Below, piece by piece: positions 52,242 to 60,293 of a stretch of 64,000 bases of DNA; the stretch's first letter is position 1; every line of letters starts with the position of its first letter. The DNA lies in NCBI RefSeq assembly GCF_016907955.1, contig NZ_JAFBCX010000006.1, forward strand, positions 496,001 through 560,000. Reading direction: 5' to 3'. Both the position numbers and the translations under genes were made by a program. The notes beneath the pieces are model-generated. The model made no database searches. It saw nothing but the letters and a program-made list of their open reading frames with translations, and had not been told where the DNA came from. The DNA comes from Lentzea nigeriaca. Lineage in GTDB: Bacteria; Actinomycetota; Actinomycetes; Mycobacteriales; Pseudonocardiaceae.

Positions 52242-53774
52242 TCACCTGTCCGGCCGGAAACAACTGATCACGAACGCGACCCCGATCACGGACAGCAGCG
52301 TGGCCCAGATCGAGGAGGTGTACATCGCCTGCAGGAACGCGTGGTTCGCGGCGTCGGCCAGCCACGGCTCGCGCAGGGCGGCGGCCACGGTCCTGGCGCC
52401 CTGCGCCGATTCCGCCGCCAGGTCGCGAACGGCTTCCGGCAGCCGCGGCAGCGACGGCGCGATGTGCCGGTGGTAGTTCGCGGTCAGCAGGGAGCCGAGC
52501 ACCGCGGTGCCGAGCGCGCCGCCGACCTGCCGCACGGCGCTGTTGATCGCCGCACCCGCGCCGCTCACCTGCGGTGGCAGCACGGCCATCATCGCGGTGG
52601 TGATCGGCGCGCTGATCAGGCCCATGCCGAAGCCCTGCACCACCAGCATCGCCGGCAGCACCGGAATCGGCGTCTCCTGGTCGAACGCCAGGTAGCTCGC
52701 GAACGTCGCGATGGCCAGCGACATCCCGCCGACCACCGTCCAGCGGACGCTCAGGTGAACGGTGACCCGCGGTGACACCAGGTTGCCGGCCACGATGCCG
52801 ACTGCCGCGGCCACCATCACCAGGCCCGCTCCCAGTGGCGTGAGCCCCCGAACGCCCTGCAGGTAGAACGCCGTGGCGAACAGGATCCCGGTGAGGCCGA
52901 AGAACGTGAACAGCAGAGCGATGCTTCCGCCCGCGAACTGCCGCACCGCGAACAGCTTCACGTCGAAACTCGGGTGTTCGGCGAATCGCTGCACCAGCGC
53001 GAACCACGTCAGCAGCAGGACGCCGAGCACCAGCGGAACGATCACACCGGCGCCCAGCCAGTCCGCGCGCTGCCCGCCCTCGATGACCGCGTAGACGAGG
53101 AAACCCAGCCCCAGCACCGAGAGCACCAGGCCGAGCGGGTCGAGCGGACGCCGGCCCGCGAAGCGCAGCCGTGGCACGAACGCGACGGCGCCGACGAGGC
53201 AGACCAGCACGATCGGCACGTTGATCAGGAACACCGAGCCCCACCAGAACCGGGCCAGCAGCGCGCCGCCCAGCATCGGCCCCACCGCGACGCCGAGGCC
53301 GCTGGCCGCCGCCCACAGCGCGATCGCCCTGGGCCGCTGGGCGTCCGTCGTGGCGCGGACGATGATCGACAGGGTGGCCGGCATGAGCAACGCGCTGCCC
53401 AGGCCCATCAGTCCGCGCATCACGATCAACTGCAGCGCGCTCGCGCTGAACGCGGCGAACGCCGACGCCGCAGAGAACACGATCAGGCCGGTGAACAGGG
53501 TGGCGCGCGGTCCGTAACGATCACCGAGCGCGCCGCCCGCGAACATCGCCGCGCCGAGCACCAGCGAGTACGAACTGCTCGCCCAGGCCAGTTCGCCCGC
53601 GTTGGCGCCGAGGCCGCGCACCGGATCGGCGAGGGTCTCCAGGGCGATGTTGAGGATGGAGTTGTCCAGCCCGAGCAGTGTCTGTGCCGCGACCGCGACG
53701 GCGACGACCGCCCACGTCCCCACCTTCCGCCGGTTTCCCCCACCGGCTTCCGGCAGCTCGGAAACCTTTTTCAC
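52242..53774 (-). CDS. EmrB/QacA-type 14-helix MFS exporter
   Basis: 510 residues, about 14 membrane helices. DHA2 family marks are visible: LDNSILNIALETL in helix 1 (the family D1 motif with Asp), GGALGDRYGPRATLF (motif A), and a motif-C-like glycine-rich helix 5 (GLGVAVGPMLGGAL). It should export a hydrophobic or aromatic small molecule by proton antiport. The gene overlaps the upstream flavodoxin gene in ATGA and is followed by lysR, so it is a strong candidate for export of, or resistance to, the cluster product. Confidence 0.92.
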   Translation of the reverse strand: MKKVSELPEAGGGNRRKVGTWAVVAVAVAAQTLLGLDNSILNIALETLADPVRGLGANAGELAWASSSYSLVLGAAMFAGGALGDRYGPRATLFTGLIVFSAASAFAAFSASALQLIVMRGLMGLGSALLMPATLSIIVRATTDAQRPRAIALWAAASGLGVAVGPMLGGALLARFWWGSVFLINVPIVLVCLVGAVAFVPRLRFAGRRPLDPLGLVLSVLGLGFLVYAVIEGGQRADWLGAGVIVPLVLGVLLLTWFALVQRFAEHPSFDVKLFAVRQFAGGSIALLFTFFGLTGILFATAFYLQGVRGLTPLGAGLVMVAAAVGIVAGNLVSPRVTVHLSVRWTVVGGMSLAIATFASYLAFDQETPIPVLPAMLVVQGFGMGLISAPITTAMMAVLPPQVSGAGAAINSAVRQVGGALGTAVLGSLLTANYHRHIAPSLPRLPEAVRDLAAESAQGARTVAAALREPWLADAANHAFLQAMYTSSIWATLLSVIGVAFVISCFRPDR

Positions 53775-54376
53775 AGTGCCAGCGCCCTCTTGCCCGCGGC
53801 GATGACCCGCGCGTACGTGGCGACCCTTCTGCCCAGGTATTCAGCGGTCTCCAGATCCGCCTTGTGCATCAGTGCGGGTTCTTCGTCGACGTTGGACTGC
53901 GCGGCGGCGCCGTGCGAGAAGCCCAGCCGGTTCAGGTCGTACTCGCTGCCATTGGCAGAGCACCAGCCGGAACGCAGACCCAGATTGATCCATACCATTC
54001 CGTGCTGGGCGGCGAGCGTCGTGAAGTACGCGAGCGTCCCTGACTTGTCACCGGCCTTCGCACCCGAGTTCGTGAAGCCCGCGGCCAGCTTGTCCTGCCA
54101 GCGCCGAGTCAGCCAACGGCGGCTGCTGGCCTCCGCGAACTGGTGGAACGCGGCCGACGCGGAGCCCATGTACGTCGGCGCGCCGAAGATCACGGCGTCC
54201 GCCTCGTCCAGCTGGAACCACTGCTCAGGGGTGATCTTGTCCACCTCGACGGCCACGACATCGGTGCCGGTCACGTCCTGGGCTCCCTGCCGCACCGCCG
54301 CGGCGAGCCTGCCCGTGTGGCCGCGCCCGCCATGGCATGCCACCACCAGGCGCACCGGATCCATCAGCTCGTTCAA
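53771..54376 (-). CDS. Flavodoxin-like / WrbA-type NAD(P)H:quinone reductase
   Basis: 201 residues. The FMN-binding start (RLVVACHGGRGHTGRLAAAV) and AVIFGAPTYMGSASAAFHQFAE match flavodoxin-fold NAD(P)H-dependent FMN reductases, and KLAAGFTNSG...GTLAYFTTLAAQHGM is typical of WrbA-like members. A TTG start is favoured: AGGAGG lies five bases before it, whereas the next ATG (four codons later) is too far from that site. A reductase for quinone or nitroso-type aromatic products would suit an aminohydroxybenzoate cluster (inference). It begins the leftward operon. Confidence 0.82.
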   Translation of the reverse strand: MNELMDPVRLVVACHGGRGHTGRLAAAVRQGAQDVTGTDVVAVEVDKITPEQWFQLDEADAVIFGAPTYMGSASAAFHQFAEASSRRWLTRRWQDKLAAGFTNSGAKAGDKSGTLAYFTTLAAQHGMVWINLGLRSGWCSANGSEYDLNRLGFSHGAAAQSNVDEEPALMHKADLETAEYLGRRVATYARVIAAGKRALAL

Positions 54377-54537
54377 GAAGGCCTCCTGCTCTTCAACGAA
54401 GCACGGGACACCCCACAATTTGTCAGAAAAAAATGAGAAACTTCTTAGAGCTCCGACATGTGCACGACCCGTCCGAATGGGCGGAACGATACGTCCACAC
54501 AGTCCAAACCAACAAGTTTCAATTGCCCTGAACCGGC

Positions 54538-54553
54538 ATAACTCCCGAGTTAT
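54538..54553. promoter_or_regulatory. Inverted repeat between divergent operons, candidate LysR site
   Basis: ATAACTC-n2-GAGTTAT is a perfect inverted repeat, and a third GAGTTAT half-site follows at 54560 next to a putative -35. It lies in the AT-richer 287-bp gap between the leftward reductase/exporter/lysR operon and the rightward biosynthetic operon. Position upstream of the promoter fits an activator. Confidence 0.55.
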
Positions 54554-54566
54554 CGGCAAGAGTTAT

Positions 54567-54596
54567 TTGTTCGGCACCAGCGGCCGTGACTAGCCT
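54567..54596 (+). promoter_or_regulatory. Candidate promoter of the biosynthetic operon
   Basis: TTGTTC and TAGCCT are separated by 18 bases, acceptable for an actinobacterial housekeeping promoter, 68 bases before the first start codon. The half-site GAGTTAT directly adjoins the -35. Confidence 0.4.
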
Positions 54597-54663
54597 TCCG
54601 ACATCAGCGTCACCCATTTACTTCCTTCGCTGAACCAAGTTTCAAAAAGGAGGTTCAGACGGC

Positions 54664-55473
54664 ATGACGAATACCGGAAAGCTATTCAGGATGCGCCGGT
54701 TGTCCTCGGCGCACGACGGGAGACACCTCTTCGTCCCGCTGGACCACAGCGTGTCCGACGGTCCGGTCGTGCCGCACGACCGGTGGCACGACCTGCTCCG
54801 AAGCCTGGTGGAGGGAGGAGCGGACGCGCTGATCGTCCACAAAGGACGTGCACGGCTGGTGCCGCCGGAGATCCTGGCGTCCTGCGCTCTCGTGGTGCAT
54901 CTCAGTGCGGGCACCGCCCACGCCGCCGACACCAACACCAAGGTTCTCGTCGGCATGGCCGAGGACGCGCTGCGGCTGGGCGCCGACGCGGTCAGCGTGC
55001 ACGTGAACATCGGTTCCGACACCGAGGAGCGGCAACTCGCCGACCTCGGCGCGGTCGCAACGGCGTGTGAGGCCTGGGGCCTGCCGCTGATCGCGATGAT
55101 CTACCCGCGCGGACCGCGGATCGCCGACCCGCAGGACCCGGCGTTGCTCGCCCACGTCGTCAACATCGCCGCCGATCTCGGCGCGGACCTGGTGAAGACC
55201 TCGGTCACCCTGCCCGTGCGGCGGATGGCGGAGGTCGTGGTGAACGCGCCGATCCCGGTACTCGCCGCGGGCGGACCGGTCGACGGCTCCGACCTGATCG
55301 CCTACGCCACCGAGGTGATGACGGCGGGCTGCGCGGGCCTCGCGGTGGGCCGCAAGGTCTTCACCTCCTCCCATCCGGCATCGCTGGTGGCCCGGCTGGC
55401 CGCCGTGGTGCACCCCCCGGAGCACCCGGCCGATCTGGCACGAATCCCCACGATGACCACAGGCGCCGTGTGA
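54664..55473 (+). CDS. 2-Amino-4,5-dihydroxy-6-oxo-heptanoate-type aldolase (GriI family, ADH synthase-like)
   Basis: 269 residues of the DeoC/FbaB class I aldolase fold. GriI-type enzymes join L-aspartate semialdehyde and dihydroxyacetone phosphate to the C7N precursor of 3-amino-4-hydroxybenzoate; archaeal relatives make 2-amino-3,7-dideoxyheptulosonate. Visible marks are VPLDHSVSDGP (~24-34), VHVNIGSD, MIYPRGPRI and the Schiff-base lysine in ADLVKTSVTLP (Lys ~178), then AAGGP for phosphate binding. Pairing with a dehydroquinate-synthase-II gene immediately downstream decides for the GriI route. AAGGAGG lies 10 bases before the ATG, the best ribosome-binding site of the operon. Confidence 0.9.
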   Translation: MTNTGKLFRMRRLSSAHDGRHLFVPLDHSVSDGPVVPHDRWHDLLRSLVEGGADALIVHKGRARLVPPEILASCALVVHLSAGTAHAADTNTKVLVGMAEDALRLGADAVSVHVNIGSDTEERQLADLGAVATACEAWGLPLIAMIYPRGPRIADPQDPALLAHVVNIAADLGADLVKTSVTLPVRRMAEVVVNAPIPVLAAGGPVDGSDLIAYATEVMTAGCAGLAVGRKVFTSSHPASLVARLAAVVHPPEHPADLARIPTMTTGAV

Positions 55474-55555
55474 CCCCGAGTTCCCCCTGCAGACCGAGAG
55501 AGGAGCAGGCGCGCCGCCCTCGCCCCGAAGGCGGGACGCTCGCGCCGACACCCGC

Positions 55556-56647
55556 ATGACGCTCGCTTGGATCGACCTACGGACCGTGGCCCCGCAGCAC
55601 GTCGAAGGCGTCGTCGATGCCGCCATCCACGCCCGGTTGCACGGCATCGTGTCCGACGACCCCGCCGTACTGGCCACCCTGCCCCCGACCATCGCGAGCG
55701 TGCTGGTGGGCGCGGACGAGGGCAACACCTGCATCACCACGACCGTCGTCGCGGACCAGGCCGAACTGGACGCGCTCGTGCTGACGGCAGGCGACCGCGA
55801 GAACGTCGCTGCGTGGGTGGACGTGCACGACGACCGCACGCTCAAGCTGGCCTGCGCCGCCGCCGTCGCATTGCCCTACAGCGTGGTGCGGTTCACCGAC
55901 CCGACGAAGATCCCGCTGGAGATCGTGCTGGCCTCCGCCGACCGCGCTCCCGGCAAGCTGTTCACGGTCTGCGGCGACCTCGAGGAGGCGTCGATCGTGG
56001 TCGACGTGCTGGAGCGCGGCTCCGAGGGCGTGCTGCTCGCGCCGAAGGACGCGACCGAGGTCTTCGCGCTGAGCCGGATGCTGGAGACGACCAGCCCGAA
56101 GCTGGAACTGGCGACGCTCGTCGTCGACCGCATCGAGCACCACGGCCTCGGCGACCGGGTGTGCGTCGACACCTGCACGCACTTCGAGGAGGACGAAGGC
56201 ATCCTGGTCGGCTCGTTCTCGACCGGATTCCTGTTGAGCTGCAGCGAAACCCACCCGCTGCCCTACATGCCGACCCGGCCGTTCCGGGTCAACGCGGGCG
56301 CACTGCACTCCTACGTGCTCGGCCCGGACAACCGGACCAACTACCTGAGCGAACTGCGTTCCGGCAGCACGGTCCTCGCGGTGAACTCCGAGGGCCGTAC
56401 CCGCCGGGTCGTGGTCGGCCGGTCCAAGCTGGAATCCCGCCCGCTGCTCAGCATCACCGCCCACTCCGTCGACGGCGTCGAGATCAGCCTGACCGTGCAG
56501 GACGACTGGCACGTCCGGCTGCTCGGCCCCGGCGGCAAGGTCCGCAACGTCACCGAGCTCCAGCAGGGCGACGAGCTGCTCGGCTACCTGGCGACCGACC
56601 AGCGGCACGTGGGCATCCCGATCGGCGAATTCTGCAAGGAGCGCTGA
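55556..56647 (+). CDS. 3-Amino-4-hydroxybenzoate synthase (GriH family, dehydroquinate synthase II type)
   Basis: 363 residues. It belongs to the metal-dependent dehydroquinate synthase II family, whose GriH branch cyclises and aromatises the C7N product of GriI to 3-amino-4-hydroxybenzoic acid. Conserved family stretches are visible: GVLLAPKDATEV (~160), DRVCVDTCTHFEEDEGILVGS (in shorter form CVDTCTHFEEDEG, ~200), RPFRVNAGALHSYVL (~245), TNYLSELRSGS and the end RHVGIPIGEF. Length is normal. It follows the aldolase after 82 bases and precedes an adenylating enzyme by one base. Confidence 0.9.
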   Translation: MTLAWIDLRTVAPQHVEGVVDAAIHARLHGIVSDDPAVLATLPPTIASVLVGADEGNTCITTTVVADQAELDALVLTAGDRENVAAWVDVHDDRTLKLACAAAVALPYSVVRFTDPTKIPLEIVLASADRAPGKLFTVCGDLEEASIVVDVLERGSEGVLLAPKDATEVFALSRMLETTSPKLELATLVVDRIEHHGLGDRVCVDTCTHFEEDEGILVGSFSTGFLLSCSETHPLPYMPTRPFRVNAGALHSYVLGPDNRTNYLSELRSGSTVLAVNSEGRTRRVVVGRSKLESRPLLSITAHSVDGVEISLTVQDDWHVRLLGPGGKVRNVTELQQGDELLGYLATDQRHVGIPIGEFCKER

Positions 56648-56648
56648 G

Positions 56649-58055
56649 ATGCGGGGCCTACTCGAAGAGCTGTTCGACGCTCATCCCGGCGAACTGCCCT
56701 ACCTGGTGCACGACGGACAGGTCGTGTCCCGCGCCGAGGTCCGCTCGGCCGTCGCCGAAGAAGCCAAGGTGTTCGGCGGTTTCGGCATCGGGGACGGCTC
56801 GACTGTCCTGGTGCAGGTGCCGCCGAGCCGCACCCAGGTCGAGGTGGTGTTCGCGCTGTGGTCGCTGGGCGCGCAGGTGATGCTGGTGGACCACCGGCTG
56901 GCACCAGCCGAAGTCGACGCGCTGCGCTCGTTGTGCCGTCCGGAGTTCACCGTCCGAGCCATGGCCGGTGGGCGGTTCGCGATGGCGTTCCAGCCCGCCT
57001 ACGAGGTGGTCACCAAGCACCACCGCGACGGTGAGCGGGCGACGACCGAGCACCGGCTGATCCAGTTCAGCTCGGGCTCGACCGGGCAACCGAAGGTGAT
57101 CGGCCGGACACCGGTGTCGCTGGCCGCGGAGGTCGAGAGGTTCGCCCGGATCGACGGGATGCCCAGGGTGGGCGAACGGCTGCTGTTGCTCAGCTCGACC
57201 GCGCACAGCTTCGGGCTGATCGCCGGTCTGTTGCACTCGCTCGTGGCGGGCGTGGCCGTGGTGTTCACCCGACGGCTGTCCGCCAGGGACGTCCTCACCA
57301 CCGCCGAGGAACACGACGTGCACGTCATCTTCGGCACACCCTTCCACTACGAACTGCTGACCACGGCGAAGTCCGTGCCCGCCCTGCCCTCCCTGCGGGC
57401 GGCGGTGTCCGGTGGCGAGCTGATGAGCGACGGGCTCGCCGAGGCGTTCCTGGAACGCTTCGGCTTCCGCCTCGGCGACTCCTACGGCACCACCGAGACC
57501 GGCGTGATCGCGATGGACGTCAGCGGAACGTCCCGGCCGGCGGTCGGTCCGGCCGCGCCCGGCATCGTGGTGCGGGTCAACCACGGTGAGCTGGAGGTGG
57601 AGCTGCCCGACGGCACCCCCTACCTTTTCGAATCCAAGAGCCGGGGGGCTGTGTCCGATCATTTGGTGGCGGACAGATACTCCGCCGGTTGGCTGCGAAC
57701 CTACGACCGGGCCGAGCAGGACGAGCACGGCGCCATCCGGCTGCTGGGTCGCAGCGACTCGCTGGTGGTGATCGGCGGGCTGAAGGTCGACCTGATCGAG
57801 GTCGAGTCCGTGCTGCGCCAGCATCCCCGGATCACCGACGTGGTGGTGATCCACGCCGAGTCCATCGAGGCGTACGTGGCCGCGGCGGAGGACGGCCCCG
57901 CCGCAGGGGAACTGGCGGGCTGGTGCCGCGACCGGCTGGCCGCCTACAAGGTCCCGAGGCTGATCCGGGTGCTGCCGGAACTGCCCCGCACCTCCAACGG
58001 GAAGTTGATCCGGCGCACGCAGGCCCTGCGCGAAGCCGTTTCCCAACCGTCCTGA
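56649..58055 (+). CDS. Adenylate-forming enzyme, probable aminohydroxybenzoate-activating ligase
   Basis: 468 residues, shorter than most acyl-CoA ligases (~510-550). Core motifs are present: A3 (FSSGSTGQPKVIGRT, ~142), A5 (YGTTETGV, ~282), A7/A8 (LGRSDSLVVIGGLKVDLIEVE, ~370 in part) and A10 with the catalytic lysine (RTSNGKLIRR, ~450). It directly follows the two genes that make the aryl acid and precedes two carrier-protein genes, so it probably activates 3-amino-4-hydroxybenzoate as AMP ester and loads it on one of them. Start ATG lies one base after the previous stop. Confidence 0.88.
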   Translation: MRGLLEELFDAHPGELPYLVHDGQVVSRAEVRSAVAEEAKVFGGFGIGDGSTVLVQVPPSRTQVEVVFALWSLGAQVMLVDHRLAPAEVDALRSLCRPEFTVRAMAGGRFAMAFQPAYEVVTKHHRDGERATTEHRLIQFSSGSTGQPKVIGRTPVSLAAEVERFARIDGMPRVGERLLLLSSTAHSFGLIAGLLHSLVAGVAVVFTRRLSARDVLTTAEEHDVHVIFGTPFHYELLTTAKSVPALPSLRAAVSGGELMSDGLAEAFLERFGFRLGDSYGTTETGVIAMDVSGTSRPAVGPAAPGIVVRVNHGELEVELPDGTPYLFESKSRGAVSDHLVADRYSAGWLRTYDRAEQDEHGAIRLLGRSDSLVVIGGLKVDLIEVESVLRQHPRITDVVVIHAESIEAYVAAAEDGPAAGELAGWCRDRLAAYKVPRLIRVLPELPRTSNGKLIRRTQALREAVSQPS

Positions 58056-58080
58056 TTTCCCAACGCAGAAGGGTTGGCCC

Positions 58081-58350
58081 ATGCCGACGCTGGAGAAAGA
58101 GATCCGCGACTTCATCCTCACCACGGTCGTGGAGGAGATGAACCACCCGATCGAGCCCGACCAGATGACCAGCGAGAGCCCTCTGGGCAGCGGTGGGATC
58201 GACCTGGACTCGCTGAGCCTGATCGAGCTGACCATGCGCCTGGAACGCCGGTTCAACGTGCAGTTCCCGGAGACCGACATCGAGCCGCTCAGTGCGATGA
58301 CGCTGGGCGAGCTGGCCGCCGTCACCGTGGAGCGGGGCGCCACGGCATGA
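58081..58350 (+). CDS. Acyl carrier protein 1
   Basis: 89 residues with the helical acidic composition of ACPs and the phosphopantetheine attachment motif IDLDSLSLIELTMRLE (Ser ~44). It carries the aryl or growing acyl chain as a thioester. AGAAGGG precedes the start. Its stop overlaps the start of a second carrier gene in ATGA. Confidence 0.92.
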   Translation: MPTLEKEIRDFILTTVVEEMNHPIEPDQMTSESPLGSGGIDLDSLSLIELTMRLERRFNVQFPETDIEPLSAMTLGELAAVTVERGATA

Positions 58351-58613
58351 CCACGCGCGTGGAGATCACGACCGCGGTCGTGCGGGAACTGCTCTCCGAC
58401 CCCAAGATCTTCCCCGAACTGCCGGCGGACCTCGACGAGGACGCCGAGCTGGCGCTGGACTCGTTGGCGCTGGTGTGGTTCCTGCACCAGCTCGGCACCA
58501 GGTACGACCTGGTGGTCGAGCCGACGGACGAACACCTCACCGAGTTCGGATCGCTGCGCGGCATCACCGAGTACCTCAGCCGGGTGCAGGCGGGTGAATC
58601 CGGCGATGAGTGA
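58347..58613 (+). CDS. Acyl carrier protein 2
   Basis: 88 residues, distinct in sequence from the first carrier. The attachment motif is LALDSLALVWFLHQL (Ser ~39); an unusual Trp-Phe-Leu helix 2 follows where most ACPs have ELx-like residues, suggesting a different partner surface. Two carriers in tandem fit separate loading of two acids, or of starter and extender. It overlaps the ketosynthase gene by eight bases. Confidence 0.88.
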   Translation: MTTRVEITTAVVRELLSDPKIFPELPADLDEDAELALDSLALVWFLHQLGTRYDLVVEPTDEHLTEFGSLRGITEYLSRVQAGESGDE

Positions 58614-59751
58614 GGTGGTGGTGACCGGGTTCGGGGTGCGGACGGCGTTCGGCCAGGGTGCGGACGCCCTCCGCCGCGGCGTTTTCGGTGGTGTGCCGGC
58701 GTTCGCGCCCACCACGCGGTTCGACACCGGCCCGTACCGGACGCCGTTCGCCGCCACCACCGGGACCGACAAACCCGACCTGATGCGGGACGTGCTCGGC
58801 GAGTGCACCGACGAAGCCGTGGAGATGGCCGGGTTCACCGCGCGCGACGACACTGCCGTGCTGGTCGGGACGTCGGGTGACTTCGCGGGGCTGACCCGGT
58901 TCTGGCGCGGCGAGGCCGGCGTCGAGGCGGCCGACACGGTCCCCGCGTGGCAGGCCGACCTGCTCGCCGCGCGGATCGGCGCCTCCTCCGGGCGACGGCT
59001 GGCGTTCACCAACGCGTGCGTCGCCTCGGCGGCGGCGATCATCCACGCCTGCGGGCTGATCGCGTCCGGCAGGGTGGAGTCGGCCGTCTGCGCCGGGGCC
59101 TACCTCGTGGAGGAGGAGGTCTTCGCCAAGTTCGACTCGGGCAGGGCCATGTCGCGCGACGGCTTCGTCCGGCCGTTCAGCGCGGACCGCGGCGGAATGC
59201 TGCTGGGCGACGGTGTCGCGACCGTCGTGCTGGAGTCGGCGGAGGCGGTGCGACGCCGGGGTGGACGGCCGCTCGCCGCGGTCGTGGGCTGGGGCGCGGG
59301 CTCCGACGCGTATCACGTCTCGCGGCCGCACCCGGACGGCGCCGGACTGGCCGCCGCGGCCCAGCGGGCACTGCGCCGCGCGGACGACCCTGACGGGCTG
59401 CGGATCGACTACGTGAACGCGCACGGCACCGCCACCAAGTTCAACGATCCCGCGGAGACCCGTGGCCTGCGCCGGGTGTTCGGCACGCGAGCCGACCACG
59501 TACCGGTCAGCTCCACGAAGAGCACGACCGGGCACATGCTGGAGGCCGCCGGGGTCGTGGAGTTCGTGATCACCCTTCTGGCGCTCACCGACGGCGTGCT
59601 GCCGCCGACGGCGAACTTCACCGAGGCCGACCCGGACTGCGACCTCGACTACGTGCCCAACGTGGCCCGCGACGCCGACGTGCGCCGCGCGTTGAACGTC
59701 AACGCGGCGTTCGGCGGGGTCAACACCGCACTCGTGCTGGAGCGCCGATGA
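58606..59751 (+). CDS. Discrete beta-ketoacyl-ACP synthase (FabF/type II KS)
   Basis: 381 residues. The full active site is present: Cys in TNACVASAAA (~138), His in NAHGTATKFND (~273), Lys in SSTKSTTGH and His in TGHMLEAAG (~310). It is therefore a competent condensing enzyme of the FabF/KS-alpha type. It stands between two carrier genes and a short KS-like gene that lacks the cysteine, the order of KS-alpha/KS-beta pairs in type II systems. The ATG inside the previous gene is used; a GTG four codons earlier is possible. It would elongate or condense a carrier-bound aryl or acyl group. Confidence 0.93.
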   Translation: MSEVVVTGFGVRTAFGQGADALRRGVFGGVPAFAPTTRFDTGPYRTPFAATTGTDKPDLMRDVLGECTDEAVEMAGFTARDDTAVLVGTSGDFAGLTRFWRGEAGVEAADTVPAWQADLLAARIGASSGRRLAFTNACVASAAAIIHACGLIASGRVESAVCAGAYLVEEEVFAKFDSGRAMSRDGFVRPFSADRGGMLLGDGVATVVLESAEAVRRRGGRPLAAVVGWGAGSDAYHVSRPHPDGAGLAAAAQRALRRADDPDGLRIDYVNAHGTATKFNDPAETRGLRRVFGTRADHVPVSSTKSTTGHMLEAAGVVEFVITLLALTDGVLPPTANFTEADPDCDLDYVPNVARDADVRRALNVNAAFGGVNTALVLERR

Positions 59752-60293
59752 TCACCGCCAACCGCGCGGACCCCGTACCGGGGTTCGTGGAGTCCCCGTT
59801 CAACCCGCTGATCCACGAGGTCGCACGGCGCTGCCTGACCGAACGGCCGGGCGACGGCACGCGGACCGCGCTGCTGGTGGGCAGCACGGTCGGCGACTCG
59901 GGCACGACGGACCTGGCGAGCAGGTTGCTGATCAGCGGGCAGGTGAGCAACCCGCTGCTGTTCATGCAGGCCACCGCGAACGCGATCCTCGGCTACGTGA
60001 GCAAGGAGTTCGGGATCACCGGGCCGCTGATCGCGATGTCCGCGCTGACCGACCTCGGTTCCGCACTGCTCGACACCGCGCACGTCCTGCTGGACGACGA
60101 GGAACTGGACAGGGTTCTGGTCGTCGGCGTCGAACTGGCCGGGAGCGACCGCACCGCCGCGTTCTGCCGGGAGCTGGGGCTTCCGCAACCCACCGAGGAC
60201 TTCGCGGTCGCGCTGCTGGTCGACCGGGACACCTCGTTCGAAGACTCCGGCGGGTACGACCTCCGACGACTGCATGAAGGACTGACTCCATGA
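59748..60293 (+). CDS. Truncated ketosynthase-like protein without active-site cysteine (CLF-like partner)
   Basis: 181 residues, half of a normal ketosynthase. The text matches the N-terminal thiolase-fold half (TALLVGSTVGDSGT, NPLLFMQATANAILGYVSKEFGITG), but where the catalytic Cys would lie it has IAMSALTDLGSAL, and there is no C-terminal half with the two histidines. It overlaps the complete KS gene in ATGA and the next gene also in ATGA, so it is translated in step with both. It resembles a shortened KS-beta/chain-length factor and may form a heterodimer with the KS. Its integrity (no stop or frameshift within) argues against decay. Confidence 0.75.
   Translation: MITANRADPVPGFVESPFNPLIHEVARRCLTERPGDGTRTALLVGSTVGDSGTTDLASRLLISGQVSNPLLFMQATANAILGYVSKEFGITGPLIAMSALTDLGSALLDTAHVLLDDEELDRVLVVGVELAGSDRTAAFCRELGLPQPTEDFAVALLVDRDTSFEDSGGYDLRRLHEGLTP

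Noticed and set aside
54642..55845. Minus-strand frames opposite the aldolase and synthase genes
   Set aside because: Ser/Arg/Val-rich translations without motifs; the plus strand carries complete enzymes with a strong ribosome-binding site.
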